Of a DNA stretch of 43,731 bases, positions 26,528 to 34,898 are shown piece by piece. The stretch covers positions 1 to 43,731 of the forward strand of contig JAJFKP010000020.1 in the NCBI GenBank assembly GCA_021773135.1, written 5' to 3'. Below the pieces are notes generated by a model, which saw only the letters and a program-made list of their open reading frames with translations, was not told where the DNA came from and made no database searches. Source of the DNA: Woeseiaceae bacterium. Its GTDB lineage: Bacteria > Pseudomonadota > Gammaproteobacteria > Steroidobacterales > Woeseiaceae. Numbering within the stretch: position 1 is the stretch's first letter; each line of letters begins with the position of its first letter. The translations under genes were made by a program, and so were the position numbers.

Positions 26528-27175
26528 TTGAATCAGCATGTTTATCAGCGTCGCCCGGTCGGCGATAGCTCTATTCCGACCGTAATATTCGCCTTATTGC
26601 TGGTGAATGGTCTTCTTTTCGCAGCTCAGAGCTATTCGCGCGAATTAGGGTTCTTCCTGTTGGCAAATTTCGGACTGTGGCCACTATCGGCTGCGTTTCC
26701 AAATCCTGAATTCAGCCTGTGGCAGGTCGTAACCTACGGTTTTCTGCACGGCGACGTCATGCATATCGCGTTCAACATGTTCATGCTATGGATGTTCGGT
26801 CGAGAAATTGAGCTGCTGCTGGGTGCACAACGTTTTTTCATCTATTACATGACCTGCGTGATCGGTGCTGCTGCGGCCCAGTTGCTGGTAGCGCATCTGC
26901 AGGGTGGCATCTACCCCACTGTGGGTGCCTCGGGCGGCGTCTACGGACTGCTTCTGGCTTTTGGTATGGCCTTTCCGAATCGCATGATCATGCTGTTGTT
27001 TCCGCCTATTCCAATGAAAGCGAAGTACATGGTAATCCTGTTCGGCGCGATGGAGCTTTTCCTGGGGCTGAGCGGAAGCTCGCCCGGAATTGCGAATTTC
27101 GCACACCTTGGCGGCATGCTGTTCGGTTTTCTGTTGATTCAGCACTGGCGAACTCAGGCGCCGCCGCGCGGGTAA
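26528..27175 (+). CDS. Rhomboid-family intramembrane serine protease (GlpG-like, six helices)
   Basis: 215 residues with complete rhomboid chemistry: H79-x3-N83 in VMHIAFN, catalytic S125 in GASGG, and H183 in FAHLGG. It cleaves membrane proteins within the bilayer. TTG at 26528 is the only usable start, since the first in-frame ATG lies after helix 1; AGGG is 11 nt upstream. It lies 25 nt after DUF2207 and 9 nt before the LysE gene. Being in the LemA/DUF2207 operon suggests a role in handling those membrane proteins (inference). Confidence 0.95.
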   Translation: MNQHVYQRRPVGDSSIPTVIFALLLVNGLLFAAQSYSRELGFFLLANFGLWPLSAAFPNPEFSLWQVVTYGFLHGDVMHIAFNMFMLWMFGREIELLLGAQRFFIYYMTCVIGAAAAQLLVAHLQGGIYPTVGASGGVYGLLLAFGMAFPNRMIMLLFPPIPMKAKYMVILFGAMELFLGLSGSSPGIANFAHLGGMLFGFLLIQHWRTQAPPRG

Positions 27176-27184
27176 TCGACTCTT

Positions 27185-27790
27185 TTGGGTAACATCGCTG
27201 CAGTGGCGCTCGCCACAATCGTCCTGGTGATGATCCCGGGTCCGAACGTCGCATTGATCGTCGCCAACAGTTTGCGCCACGGGCTAAGATCCGGGCTTAC
27301 GACAGCGCTAGGTACGACATTCGGGCTCGCCGTCCAGCTCCTGGTTGTCATCGTCGGCATGGCCGCACTGATCGATCTGGCCGCCTCCGCGCTCACGTGG
27401 ATTCGCTGGCTGGGTGTAGCGTACCTTTTTTACCTCGGTATCAAGACCTGGGCCGAGCCGGCAGACAACCTGAAGGACGTGCAGGCGCTGTCGTCACAGC
27501 GTGCCTTTTGGCACGGCGCTGGATTTGCCGTTATCAATCCAAAGACGTTGCTGTTTAATGCCGCATTTCTACCACAGTTTGTTGGCGCTGGCGCCGATGC
27601 CTCGGCCGAATTAATAATCGTTACATGCACCTTCCTGAGCGTAGTGGTTATTGGCGATGCGGCGTGGGCGATTTTCGCTGCGTCGGCGCGCGTCTGGCTC
27701 GCACGTTTCGGGCATCTACGGAATAAAATTACCAGCGGCTTCCTCGTCACTGCCGGCCTGGGGCTGGCGCTGTCGCGGCGCAGCATATGA
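27185..27790 (+). CDS. LysE/RhtB-family amino-acid exporter
   Basis: 201 residues, six hydrophobic segments. The LysE/RhtB motif MIPGPNVALIVANSLRHG is near residue 18, and GFAVINPKTLLFNAAFLPQF is the conserved middle signature. The family exports amino acids such as lysine, threonine or homoserine lactone; the cargo is unknown. The start is TTG at 27185, 9 nt after the rhomboid stop; no ATG is available ahead of the first helix. Confidence 0.92.
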   Translation: MGNIAAVALATIVLVMIPGPNVALIVANSLRHGLRSGLTTALGTTFGLAVQLLVVIVGMAALIDLAASALTWIRWLGVAYLFYLGIKTWAEPADNLKDVQALSSQRAFWHGAGFAVINPKTLLFNAAFLPQFVGAGADASAELIIVTCTFLSVVVIGDAAWAIFAASARVWLARFGHLRNKITSGFLVTAGLGLALSRRSI

Positions 27791-27875
27791 GCCATAAATG
27801 GCAACTATTTGCGCTGTCCGCGCATCTCACTGCAGTGGACAGGAAAATCTGAATTCGAAAATTTGAGGGCTCCGG

Positions 27876-29417
27876 ATGGAAATAAAGAGACGACACTTTC
27901 TTGGTCATGTTGCGGCCGGCAGCGCGGTGGTAACAATGCCGGCCTTCCTTTCGGGATGCGGTGCCAACCAGGCCATCCAGATTGCCGAACCGATTCCAGA
28001 CAATCCTTTCATGCAATGGTTCGGCGTCGATCAAGCTGTAATCACGCGAGTAATGGCCGAACTGACCGCGCACGGAGCCGACTTCGCGGATCTCTACTTC
28101 CAGCATCAACGCAGCAACAATCTGTCCATGGAGGATGGCATTGTCAGCCGCGCCAACTCCGGGATTACCCAGGGCGTGGGTTTGCGAGTCGTTATCGGCG
28201 AACAGACAGGCTACGCCTTTACCGAAGATCTGACCTTACCGTCAATGCTCGCCGCGGCACAAACCGCCGCGGCAATCGCGAACAGTGCAGCTATCGTCCC
28301 GCCGCAGGCCTTCAACGTCAAAAAGACCGGTGACCTGTACACGACGTCGGTGCCCTGGGCAGATGTCGGCATTGACCAGAAGCTGCCACTGTTGAAGCGT
28401 GTTGACAGCAGGGCGCGCGCCGCGGACCCGACTATAAACAAGGTGACCGTGGCATGGTCGGATGTCGACGAGCGCATAATGATTGCGACACTCGATGGAC
28501 ACCTGATCACAGATCATCGACCCATGACACGATTGACTGCACTCGTGACTGCAACGAAAGGCGGCGAAACGCAGTCCGGGTATTCGAATATTGCCGCCCG
28601 TGAGGATCTCTCCTGGTATACCAGCGAACGGATCGACTCCATGGTTGACGAAGCCGTTGATCGCACGCTCGTGCTGTTTGATGCCAGGCGACCGCCGGCT
28701 GGCGAAATGCCGGTTATTCTGGCGGCAGGTGCCAGCGGAATTTTGCTGCACGAAGCAATCGGCCACGGCCTGGAAGCTGACTTCAACCGCAAAGGCACGA
28801 GCATCTATGCGGACATGATGGGTAAAAAGGTAGCGGAATCATTCGTCACTATCATTGATCAGGGCACGATTCCGCAGGAGCGCGGGGCACTGAATTACGA
28901 CGACGAGGGCAATGAGTGCGGTCGCACGGCAATGGTGGAGGGCGGCATCCTTCGATCATATTTGCACGACTCCATCAGTTCGCGTCAGTACAATGTGGCC
29001 GCCACCGGCTCGGGCCGCCGCCAGTCTTACCGGCATGCGCCGATGCCACGTATGACATGCACCTTCATGGAAGACGGGCCCCACACGCGCGACGAAATAA
29101 TCGCCGCAGTTGATCACGGCATTATTGCCGAGACCTATACCAACGGGCAGGTACAAATCGGCGCCGGGGACTACACGTTCTACGTCAAAAACGGCTGGCT
29201 CGTCGAAAACGGTAAGGTGACGGCACCGATCAGGGACGTAAATATTATCGGCAATGGCCCGGAATCCCTGCAGCGCATTACGATGGTCGGCAACGATGCA
29301 AAACTGGATACCGGCGGCTGGACCTGCGGCAAGAACGGTCAGCAGGTGCCGGTATCGCAGGGCATTCCAACGGTCCTCGTGTCGAACATGACGGTTGGAG
29401 GCGAAAATGTCGGCTGA
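27876..29417 (+). CDS. tldD: TldD-family metallopeptidase with Tat lipoprotein signal
   Basis: 513 residues. The N-terminus has K-R-R-H-F-L-G, a hydrophobic stretch and lipobox FLSGC, so it reads as a Tat substrate that becomes a lipoprotein; standard TldD is cytoplasmic. The TldD core is intact: IGHGLE with metal-binding H292-E293-x3-H297, followed by GRTAMVEGGILRSYLHD and the end MTVGGENVG. TldD and TldE form a protease that trims peptides such as microcin precursors and CcdA. It overlaps pmbA by 11 nt. Export of one subunit only would be odd unless TldE is carried along. Confidence 0.92.
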   Translation: MEIKRRHFLGHVAAGSAVVTMPAFLSGCGANQAIQIAEPIPDNPFMQWFGVDQAVITRVMAELTAHGADFADLYFQHQRSNNLSMEDGIVSRANSGITQGVGLRVVIGEQTGYAFTEDLTLPSMLAAAQTAAAIANSAAIVPPQAFNVKKTGDLYTTSVPWADVGIDQKLPLLKRVDSRARAADPTINKVTVAWSDVDERIMIATLDGHLITDHRPMTRLTALVTATKGGETQSGYSNIAAREDLSWYTSERIDSMVDEAVDRTLVLFDARRPPAGEMPVILAAGASGILLHEAIGHGLEADFNRKGTSIYADMMGKKVAESFVTIIDQGTIPQERGALNYDDEGNECGRTAMVEGGILRSYLHDSISSRQYNVAATGSGRRQSYRHAPMPRMTCTFMEDGPHTRDEIIAAVDHGIIAETYTNGQVQIGAGDYTFYVKNGWLVENGKVTAPIRDVNIIGNGPESLQRITMVGNDAKLDTGGWTCGKNGQQVPVSQGIPTVLVSNMTVGGENVG

Positions 29418-30723
29418 TCTCATCGAAAAAGCGGGAGACGCTGTTGCGATTCTCGTTGCGGCTGGCGCAGACGATGCCTGGGCGACGGCCAGCGTTAGCC
29501 GGGACGTCGAATTCAGCTATCGGGACGGCGCTTTGGAAAAAGTGCAGGACACGACGTCTCGCAGTCTTGCTGTACAGGTTTATGCCGACGGGCGTTACTC
29601 GAGCCACCAGACCACCGACCTGCAGCCTGATCGATTGCACAGCTTCCTCAGGGAAGCGGTGGCCATCACCGGCGCGCTGGAACCCGACCCCGAACGGAAT
29701 ATGATTGCTGCCGAATTGTTCGCGAATAGACCGCTTGACGACCTCGATCTCGTCGACAGCGAAGTCCAGTCGCTGGACCGGGACAAGAGACTGTCCTGGT
29801 GCGTCGCCTTGGATGATGCGGCTCGCAAACATACGCGCGTCATTTCGGCGACGTCGGGCGTCTACGATGGCAGCCAGTCAAGTGCATCAGTCAGCAGCAA
29901 TGGCTTCAGCGGATCACAGGAATCGACGTATTGTTGGAAGGGCGCCAGTGTCACGCTACGTGATCGCGGTGATCGCAGAGCGTCGGATAGTTTTTTCGCG
30001 GGTGCACCTCACGTTGGAGACGTGCCTGAAGCGGGCGTCATTGCGTCCACGGCGCTCGAAAGATCGCTGGTGCGGCTCGATGCGGACAAAGGTCCCACGA
30101 TGAACGCTGCCATGGTGGTCGATGCGCGCGCAGCGGCGCAGCTCATCGGGCGGCTCATGGGACCTGCGAATGCCCGGAGTATCCAGCAAGGGCGCTCCTT
30201 CTGGGCAGAGCTGATTGGCGAACAGGCTTTCAGTCCCAAACTCAGCATTGTTGACGATCCCCTCATCATTCGCGGCCTGGCTTCGAGGCACTACGACCGC
30301 GAAGGCATTTCGGCAAAAGTATTGCCCATTGTCGAAAACGGTGTGGTGCGAAACGTCTACGTGGATACGTATTACGGTCGCAAGGCGGGAATGCAACCGA
30401 CCACCGGAGATCCATCCAATCGGCGCATCGCCGCGGGACGTCAATCGCTGTCCGAGTTATTGAGCGATGTCGGAAGCGGTCTGTACGTGACCTCATGGCT
30501 GGGTGGCAATGCGGACGGCACCACCGGTGATTTCTCACTCGGTCTGCGCGGTCACATGATCGAAAACGGTCAAGCAGGCAGGCCGGTTGGCGAAATGAAT
30601 GTTACAGGCAATCTGCGTGATTTGTTTTCGCGCCTGACTGCGGTTGGCAATGATCCGTATCCATACTCGGGGACGCTGGCGCCATCACTGGTTTTTGCTG
30701 ACGTTGATTTTTCCGGTGTGTAA
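29407..30723 (+). CDS. pmbA: PmbA/TldE-family protein
   Basis: 438 residues from the ATG at 29407, which has a GGAGG 5 nt upstream; ATG 29395 is open but worse placed. The sequence is the inactive-partner type: it lacks HExxxH and has the TldE-like KVLPIVENGVVRNVYVDTYYG and GNLRDLFSRL. No signal peptide is visible. In characterised systems TldE pairs with TldD to make the active protease. The stop is followed by a small hairpin. The start overlaps the tldD stop, so the two are made in equal amounts. Confidence 0.93.
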   Translation: MSADLIEKAGDAVAILVAAGADDAWATASVSRDVEFSYRDGALEKVQDTTSRSLAVQVYADGRYSSHQTTDLQPDRLHSFLREAVAITGALEPDPERNMIAAELFANRPLDDLDLVDSEVQSLDRDKRLSWCVALDDAARKHTRVISATSGVYDGSQSSASVSSNGFSGSQESTYCWKGASVTLRDRGDRRASDSFFAGAPHVGDVPEAGVIASTALERSLVRLDADKGPTMNAAMVVDARAAAQLIGRLMGPANARSIQQGRSFWAELIGEQAFSPKLSIVDDPLIIRGLASRHYDREGISAKVLPIVENGVVRNVYVDTYYGRKAGMQPTTGDPSNRRIAAGRQSLSELLSDVGSGLYVTSWLGGNADGTTGDFSLGLRGHMIENGQAGRPVGEMNVTGNLRDLFSRLTAVGNDPYPYSGTLAPSLVFADVDFSGV

Positions 30724-30740
30724 CACCGACAACGCGGTGT
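30723..30740 (+). terminator. Small hairpin at the end of pmbA
   Basis: ACACCG and CGGTGT are perfect 6-bp arms with a 6-base loop, overlapping the last base of the pmbA stop. There is no T-run beyond CTTGAG, so this is at best a weak terminator between convergent genes. Confidence 0.35.
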
Positions 30741-30814
30741 CTTGAGACCGCAACGACTTCGCGCGAAATGCACCGTTAGTAAACGTCAGATGCAAATCCG
30801 TACCTCGTGGTTAT

Positions 30815-31237
30815 CTAGTGCTTCTTGCCACTTTTGCGCGAAGACCGGGTTGGCGGGTTCTTGGCCACGTAGCGATGGCCTTCAACGAGTTTCAGCAGAT
30901 CGAAGGCGCTAAGAATTCCAACCACCTTTTTTTCATGGGTAACGATAACGTGGTGAATCCTGTGATTGCGCATGATTCGTGCAGCGATGCTCACATCCTC
31001 ATATTTTGGCACGACGTAAACTTTCTCCGTCATGATTTTACTGATTGGCGAACCCGCCTTCAGGTCTTGTGCGAGATCCGTGGCGGAGACTACGCCGACC
31101 GGTTGGTGGTCACTGGCGACGACAGGGACGGAACTAATGCCATTGCGTTCAAGTAGTTGGCGAACATGTTCGACGCTCTGGTGCGGCTCCGCCGTTACGA
31201 CGGATTCGCTCATCAGTTCGGCTACCTTTGTATTCAT
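30815..31237 (-). CDS. Two-CBS-domain regulatory protein
   Basis: 140 residues from the ATG at 31237, which has GGAG five bases upstream; the frame is open to 31324 but the extra part is not CBS-like. Two CBS domains: VAELMSESVVTAEPHQSVEH...GISSVPVVASDHQPVGVVSATDLAQ and ISKIMTEKVYVVPKYEDVS...RIHHVIVTHEKKVVGILSAFDLLK. A basic tail (RSSRKSGKKH) follows. CBS pairs bind adenine nucleotides and act as energy sensors or gate partner proteins. The HPP membrane gene 790 bp away is of a family often fused to CBS domains, so they may cooperate. Confidence 0.92.
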   Translation of the reverse strand: MNTKVAELMSESVVTAEPHQSVEHVRQLLERNGISSVPVVASDHQPVGVVSATDLAQDLKAGSPISKIMTEKVYVVPKYEDVSIAARIMRNHRIHHVIVTHEKKVVGILSAFDLLKLVEGHRYVAKNPPTRSSRKSGKKH

Positions 31238-31320
31238 GTCATCTCCTGTCTGCGTAGAACCTACAGCATGCAGAATCGACGCCAGGATGTAGCTCCGTAG
31301 TTTCCACAGTAGCCGGCCGA

Positions 31321-31536
31321 TCACAGAACCTTAATCGCCGCAACAGTTTCGACGCTTTTCTCATAGCAACCGAATAAAGAATCATCTGTAACTAAGACAT
31401 CAATAGAACCTGTCCGCTTTCGGATACTTGCCGGTTGTTCATGTCGCCTCTTTTTGGCAAACTCTCCGGCCGATTTCGGTCTCCGCTCCGCAATAAATTT
31501 GCCAAGTGGTCTGTTCTTCGGCGGTGAGTCATTCAT
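31321..31536 (-). CDS. Small basic protein, unrecognised
   Basis: 71 residues, MNDSPPKNRPLGKFIAERRP at the start, very basic through the middle and ending ETVAAIKVL. No family recognised. GGGAG lies 7 nt before the ATG at 31536, which is the main reason to call it. It is divergent from the small HTH-like gene by 51 nt and lies 83 nt upstream of the CBS gene on the same strand, so it could be co-transcribed with it. It may be spurious. Confidence 0.42.
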   Translation of the reverse strand: MNDSPPKNRPLGKFIAERRPKSAGEFAKKRRHEQPASIRKRTGSIDVLVTDDSLFGCYEKSVETVAAIKVL

Positions 31537-31587
31537 ACAGCGGCTCCCGAAAAATTTAAAAAGCTTTGACAACGCAAGAGGAAAGCA

Positions 31588-31815
31588 ATGAGATATCCGG
31601 TAATCAAACCACCAACGAAAAAAGAACAGGCGCTTATTCGTCGCAAGATCAAGGAAGTGGTAAAGGAACAAGGTGGTGTGAGAGCTGCTGCCCGCCATTT
31701 GAAGGTTAAGCACAGCTATCTGGCTTCGATTCTTGATGGAACTCGAAATAATCCAGGTGACTGGTATCTACGCAAGCTCGGTTTGCGTCGGGTTACCTAC
31801 ATCGAAGAGGTGTAG
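31588..31815 (+). CDS. Small DNA-binding-like (HTH) protein
   Basis: 75 residues. The middle reads as a helix-turn-helix: VVKEQGGVRAAARHLKVKHS, where GGVRAAARHL is helix 1-turn and KHSYLASILDG the recognition helix, preceded by a basic helix (KKEQALIRRKIKE). Phage-type and toxin-antitoxin regulators of this size exist; I cannot name a family. GAGGAAAGCA leads into the ATG at 31588. The gene is alone on this strand; the 212 nt after it hold no other gene. Confidence 0.7.
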   Translation: MRYPVIKPPTKKEQALIRRKIKEVVKEQGGVRAAARHLKVKHSYLASILDGTRNNPGDWYLRKLGLRRVTYIEEV

Positions 31816-32027
31816 GCCCGCCATGGCGATTCGAGTCTGGTTCTAACTGCTAAGGTATATCTCGGCGCAGGTGCCGTTCAATGAATTGCGATCCGCGAAC
31901 GTACGTGTTGCCGCATCTTGTATGCAATAGGCCTGAGCAGGTTGATTAGCGAGGCCGATTAAGTATTTGAATTGCTGCCATCAGGTATGCTCAGTGCACG
32001 GAGTGCGTAATTCAGGCTGAGCACAGG

Positions 32028-32531
32028 ATGTCTGATGACATAGACCGGCATTTTCGGCGGGACAATTTCAAACGCTACGCGTTGCAGTGCGGGCTTGCGG
32101 GACTTGTCGTGCTCGTTCTGCTGCTGGTTCTCGATACCGTAACGCAAACCGTGCTCATCGCAGCGCTTGGAGCCAGCACGTTTATCGCCTTCGCCGTGCC
32201 ACGCCACATGCAATCGGGACCACGACACATGATCGGTGGTTACGTGGTTGGCATACTCGTCGGTTCGACAGTGTCAATGCTGGTAGCGTCGATCGGTGTT
32301 TCCGCCACCGGCGGAAACGGCGTAATTATCTTATTCGGCGCTATCGCTATATCCCTGGCGATGTTTACGATGGTTGTTACGCGCACAGAGCATCCCCCGG
32401 CAGCCGCGCTCGCACTGGGCCTGGTACTCAACGAATGGGATTTCCTGACACTCATTGTTGTGCTGGCAGGCGTCATTGGGCTGAGCATCATCAAAAAACT
32501 TATATTGCCGGCACTGCTTGACCTTATCTGA
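32028..32531 (+). CDS. HPP-family integral membrane protein
   Basis: 167 residues with four hydrophobic helices. The HPP signatures are present: ASTFIAFAVPRHMQSGPRHM, GGYVVGILVG, and TRTEHPPAAALALG, which contains the H-P-P for which the family is named. HPP proteins are reported in nitrite transport in cyanobacteria and plastids; in heterotrophs the substrate is open. Many HPP proteins carry C-terminal CBS domains; here that part is absent and a free CBS-pair protein is encoded nearby. It converges with the P450 gene after 50 nt. Confidence 0.92.
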   Translation: MSDDIDRHFRRDNFKRYALQCGLAGLVVLVLLLVLDTVTQTVLIAALGASTFIAFAVPRHMQSGPRHMIGGYVVGILVGSTVSMLVASIGVSATGGNGVIILFGAIAISLAMFTMVVTRTEHPPAAALALGLVLNEWDFLTLIVVLAGVIGLSIIKKLILPALLDLI

Positions 32532-32581
32532 GCTCACCGCTAATCGTGGCAAGCAGGTTTGGTACTGCAGCTGATCTGGCC

Positions 32582-33874
32582 CTACGTGGGCGTATCCCAC
32601 GAAAGAAACAGCGTTTTCGGACCACGAAATGAAAAATTCGGGTGATAACTAAGGTCCTGACCGATGACCAGTCTGAGTGACGGGATCTTTTTGGTCAGTA
32701 ATTCCAGGATGATGGTGACCTCCAGTTTGGCGAGCAGGCGGCCAAGGCAAATATGGGGTCCTCGACCGAACGCAATATGTTTGCCTGAGTTGTCGCGCGC
32801 AAGGTCGAATCGGTCCGGATCTGCAAATTTTCGCGGGTCGTGGTTGGCTGCCGCCAGGGACATGAAGACCTCGGTGCCTTTGGGTAGCTTCATGCCTCGA
32901 AATTCGGTGTCGCAGGTCGTAACCCGACGCCAACTTGTTTGCGCGGAGTTAAACCGAAGTACCTCTTCAATAGCCTGTTTGATCAGACCTGGGTCAGCGC
33001 AAAGGCGCTCCCAGTTTCGGCGCTCGCCCAGCAGGCACAGCAATGCGTTGCTAATCAGGTTTCTGACGATTTCATGGCCGGCGAAAGAAAGGCCGTAGAT
33101 AACGGACTGCACCTCGACGTACGACAAGTCGTCGGGTTTTTCAGCGTGCGCCGCCAGCAATTCGGAGGTAAAGTCATCCGCAGGATTTTCGCGCCTCATT
33201 GCCACGTATGCGGCGACGTAGCGCCAATAGGCAAACAGGTTTCTTGCAACTTCGATTTGCTCCTCCCTGCTCGTTTTTCCCCAGGTAAACTCGAGGCGGT
33301 TGTTGGTCCATGCTTTCAGTTGCTCGTCGTCAGACTCAGGAAAGCCGATTAACCTGAATATGGTTTCGGCAGGAAGCGGATTGCCGACTGCACTGACCCA
33401 TTCTGCCGGCGAACCATCCGCCAACATGTTGTCGATCAAATCTTCAGCCCGTTGTCGAACCAGGGGTTCGAGGACTTTCATGCGTCGCGGTGAGAAGCCC
33501 GCCTGCGTGTATTTGCGAATACGGGTATGGTCAGGTTGCGGCCGGTTGGACATTACCGCCACCGGGTTATAGTCGTCCGCCGACAGAATTTCTGCCGCTT
33601 CGGCACAAATCGGAAATACCGGGTCCTGTACGTTCGTCGACGAGAAAACATCCGGGTTCATGAAGATTTCTTCGACATCCTCAAGGCGCGTGACGACAAC
33701 GTAACCGAGTGGCTTAGCGTAAAAAACGGGTTCATCCTCGCGCTTCCGGCCAAGCCAGGCATACGGGTTAGCGATATAGCGTTCGGAAAACGGTGAAAAC
33801 TCGTGGTCTACCGGGCAGCCATCCGGCGCGCCCGCTTTTTTTGTATCGACTTTGTGATATGCCAAATCAGTCAT
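32582..33874 (-). CDS. Cytochrome P450 (bacterial class I type) with altered I-helix
   Basis: 430 residues from the ATG at 33874 (AGGA 9 nt upstream). Haem loop FGRGPHICLG with axial C376, the E304-x-x-R307 pair, and the PDRF signature (about 353-356) are intact, so a haem monooxygenase is certain. The I-helix reads A265-G-H-E-I-V where most bacterial P450s have AGHET(T/S): the oxygen-activating Thr is Ile269. Soluble with no membrane anchor, it needs ferredoxin and reductase partners; fdxA at 4.7 kb is not of the usual [2Fe-2S] type. No redox partner is adjacent. Relatives act on sterols or terpenoids. Confidence 0.95.
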   Translation of the reverse strand: MTDLAYHKVDTKKAGAPDGCPVDHEFSPFSERYIANPYAWLGRKREDEPVFYAKPLGYVVVTRLEDVEEIFMNPDVFSSTNVQDPVFPICAEAAEILSADDYNPVAVMSNRPQPDHTRIRKYTQAGFSPRRMKVLEPLVRQRAEDLIDNMLADGSPAEWVSAVGNPLPAETIFRLIGFPESDDEQLKAWTNNRLEFTWGKTSREEQIEVARNLFAYWRYVAAYVAMRRENPADDFTSELLAAHAEKPDDLSYVEVQSVIYGLSFAGHEIVRNLISNALLCLLGERRNWERLCADPGLIKQAIEEVLRFNSAQTSWRRVTTCDTEFRGMKLPKGTEVFMSLAAANHDPRKFADPDRFDLARDNSGKHIAFGRGPHICLGRLLAKLEVTIILELLTKKIPSLRLVIGQDLSYHPNFSFRGPKTLFLSWDTPT

Positions 33875-33970
33875 GGGATTTGTCCTGTGCGCAGCTGGTG
33901 GCAGTTGCCGGCGTCTATTTTGCACTATTTTGCCGGAACGGCGACATCCGGACGTCTACGGATAATCAAT

Positions 33971-34594
33971 CTATGCCCTGGTCATCGCGGCAAAAGCCGC
34001 TGCGGCGGCAAGCTTTTGTTTGGCCTGCCAGGGTGGGCCGATCGATCGGCCTAATTGCGCAAGAAAATCGCCAAGGTCGTCGCGGCCGAGAACGATTGCC
34101 GCTTCGTCAAACACGCGCTCACGGTCATACCAAGAGACGGTCCAGCCGTTTTCTTCGGCAGCGGCCGCCACTGCCTGCCGATACATGACGGTGTCTGCGA
34201 AGGTCTGTGCGCGGTTGTCCGCGATGCATTCCTCGACGGTTGGCGGAAGCTCAGGACACTGGCGAATCGAAATGTACGTAATTGGCTCTGACACTGCCGC
34301 AGCCAGTGCCGCAAGCGCCTCGCGCGCGCCCAGCGCCGCCGCCGCACGAACCTGCTCAACCAGTTCGACCGCCTCGGAGAGCGAGATCTCTCGCGACCAC
34401 GGACTATTTTTATGGCGGCCCACCGCCCATGAACCTTCATGATGATGCGGATGGGTTGGCAGATCACTCTCTGTCAGCTCAATGCGGCGACGGTCAATGA
34501 GCTCGCCGTCAGAAGCTACCGTCACGAGCACAGCTGAGTTTCCGTGCTCGGTTACACCGACGCTCAAAGTTCGCTGGATTCTTGCTTTTGCCAC
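33971..34594 (-). CDS. Conserved-looking protein of unknown function
   Basis: 207 residues from GTG at 34594 with GGGAG 10 nt upstream. Visible features are an N-terminal beta hairpin (LSVGVTEHGNSAVLVTV), a His-rich segment (THPHHHEGSWAVGRHKNSPW), a helical middle rich in Ala, then IADNRAQTFADTVMYRQAV, WTVSWYDRERVF and GRSIGPPWQAKQKLAAAAA. The fixed motifs and good codon pattern look like a real family, but I cannot name it and see no catalytic signature. No signal peptide. It lies 96 nt upstream of the P450 on the same strand, so co-transcription is possible. Confidence 0.85.
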   Translation of the reverse strand: MAKARIQRTLSVGVTEHGNSAVLVTVASDGELIDRRRIELTESDLPTHPHHHEGSWAVGRHKNSPWSREISLSEAVELVEQVRAAAALGAREALAALAAAVSEPITYISIRQCPELPPTVEECIADNRAQTFADTVMYRQAVAAAAEENGWTVSWYDRERVFDEAAIVLGRDDLGDFLAQLGRSIGPPWQAKQKLAAAAAFAAMTRA

Positions 34595-34898
34595 GCTGAC
34601 TTAGCTCCCCGGACAGCCCTCTTTTGTGCTGCAATGATGAGTGGTCTTTTTCCATCATTCTAGCGGAGTGACGTTATTCCGGGGTCTATGGAGACCAGTA
34701 AAATCGTAATTCCGCAACTTCGAATTTTAGGCTCGGTTAACATCGACCACTATAAACCAGGCAGGGCGATTGTGAAAAAGATGGGCAGTTCTGTCGGGAG
34801 CTGATTCTCGCATCGAGCTTTTTCGTATGCACCTATTCAGCCCTTTGACAGCATTGCTCGGTTTTTCGCGTGAATCGGGCCAGGAGACAATCAACGAC
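34595..34898. other. 304-bp divergent intergenic region
   Basis: Lies between the unknown minus-strand gene and the sulfatase. It includes a small hairpin (GGTCT/AGACC, 34683-34696) and an open extension of the sulfatase frame from 34827 that I do not treat as coding. I see no RNA gene or clear promoter pair. Confidence 0.4.
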
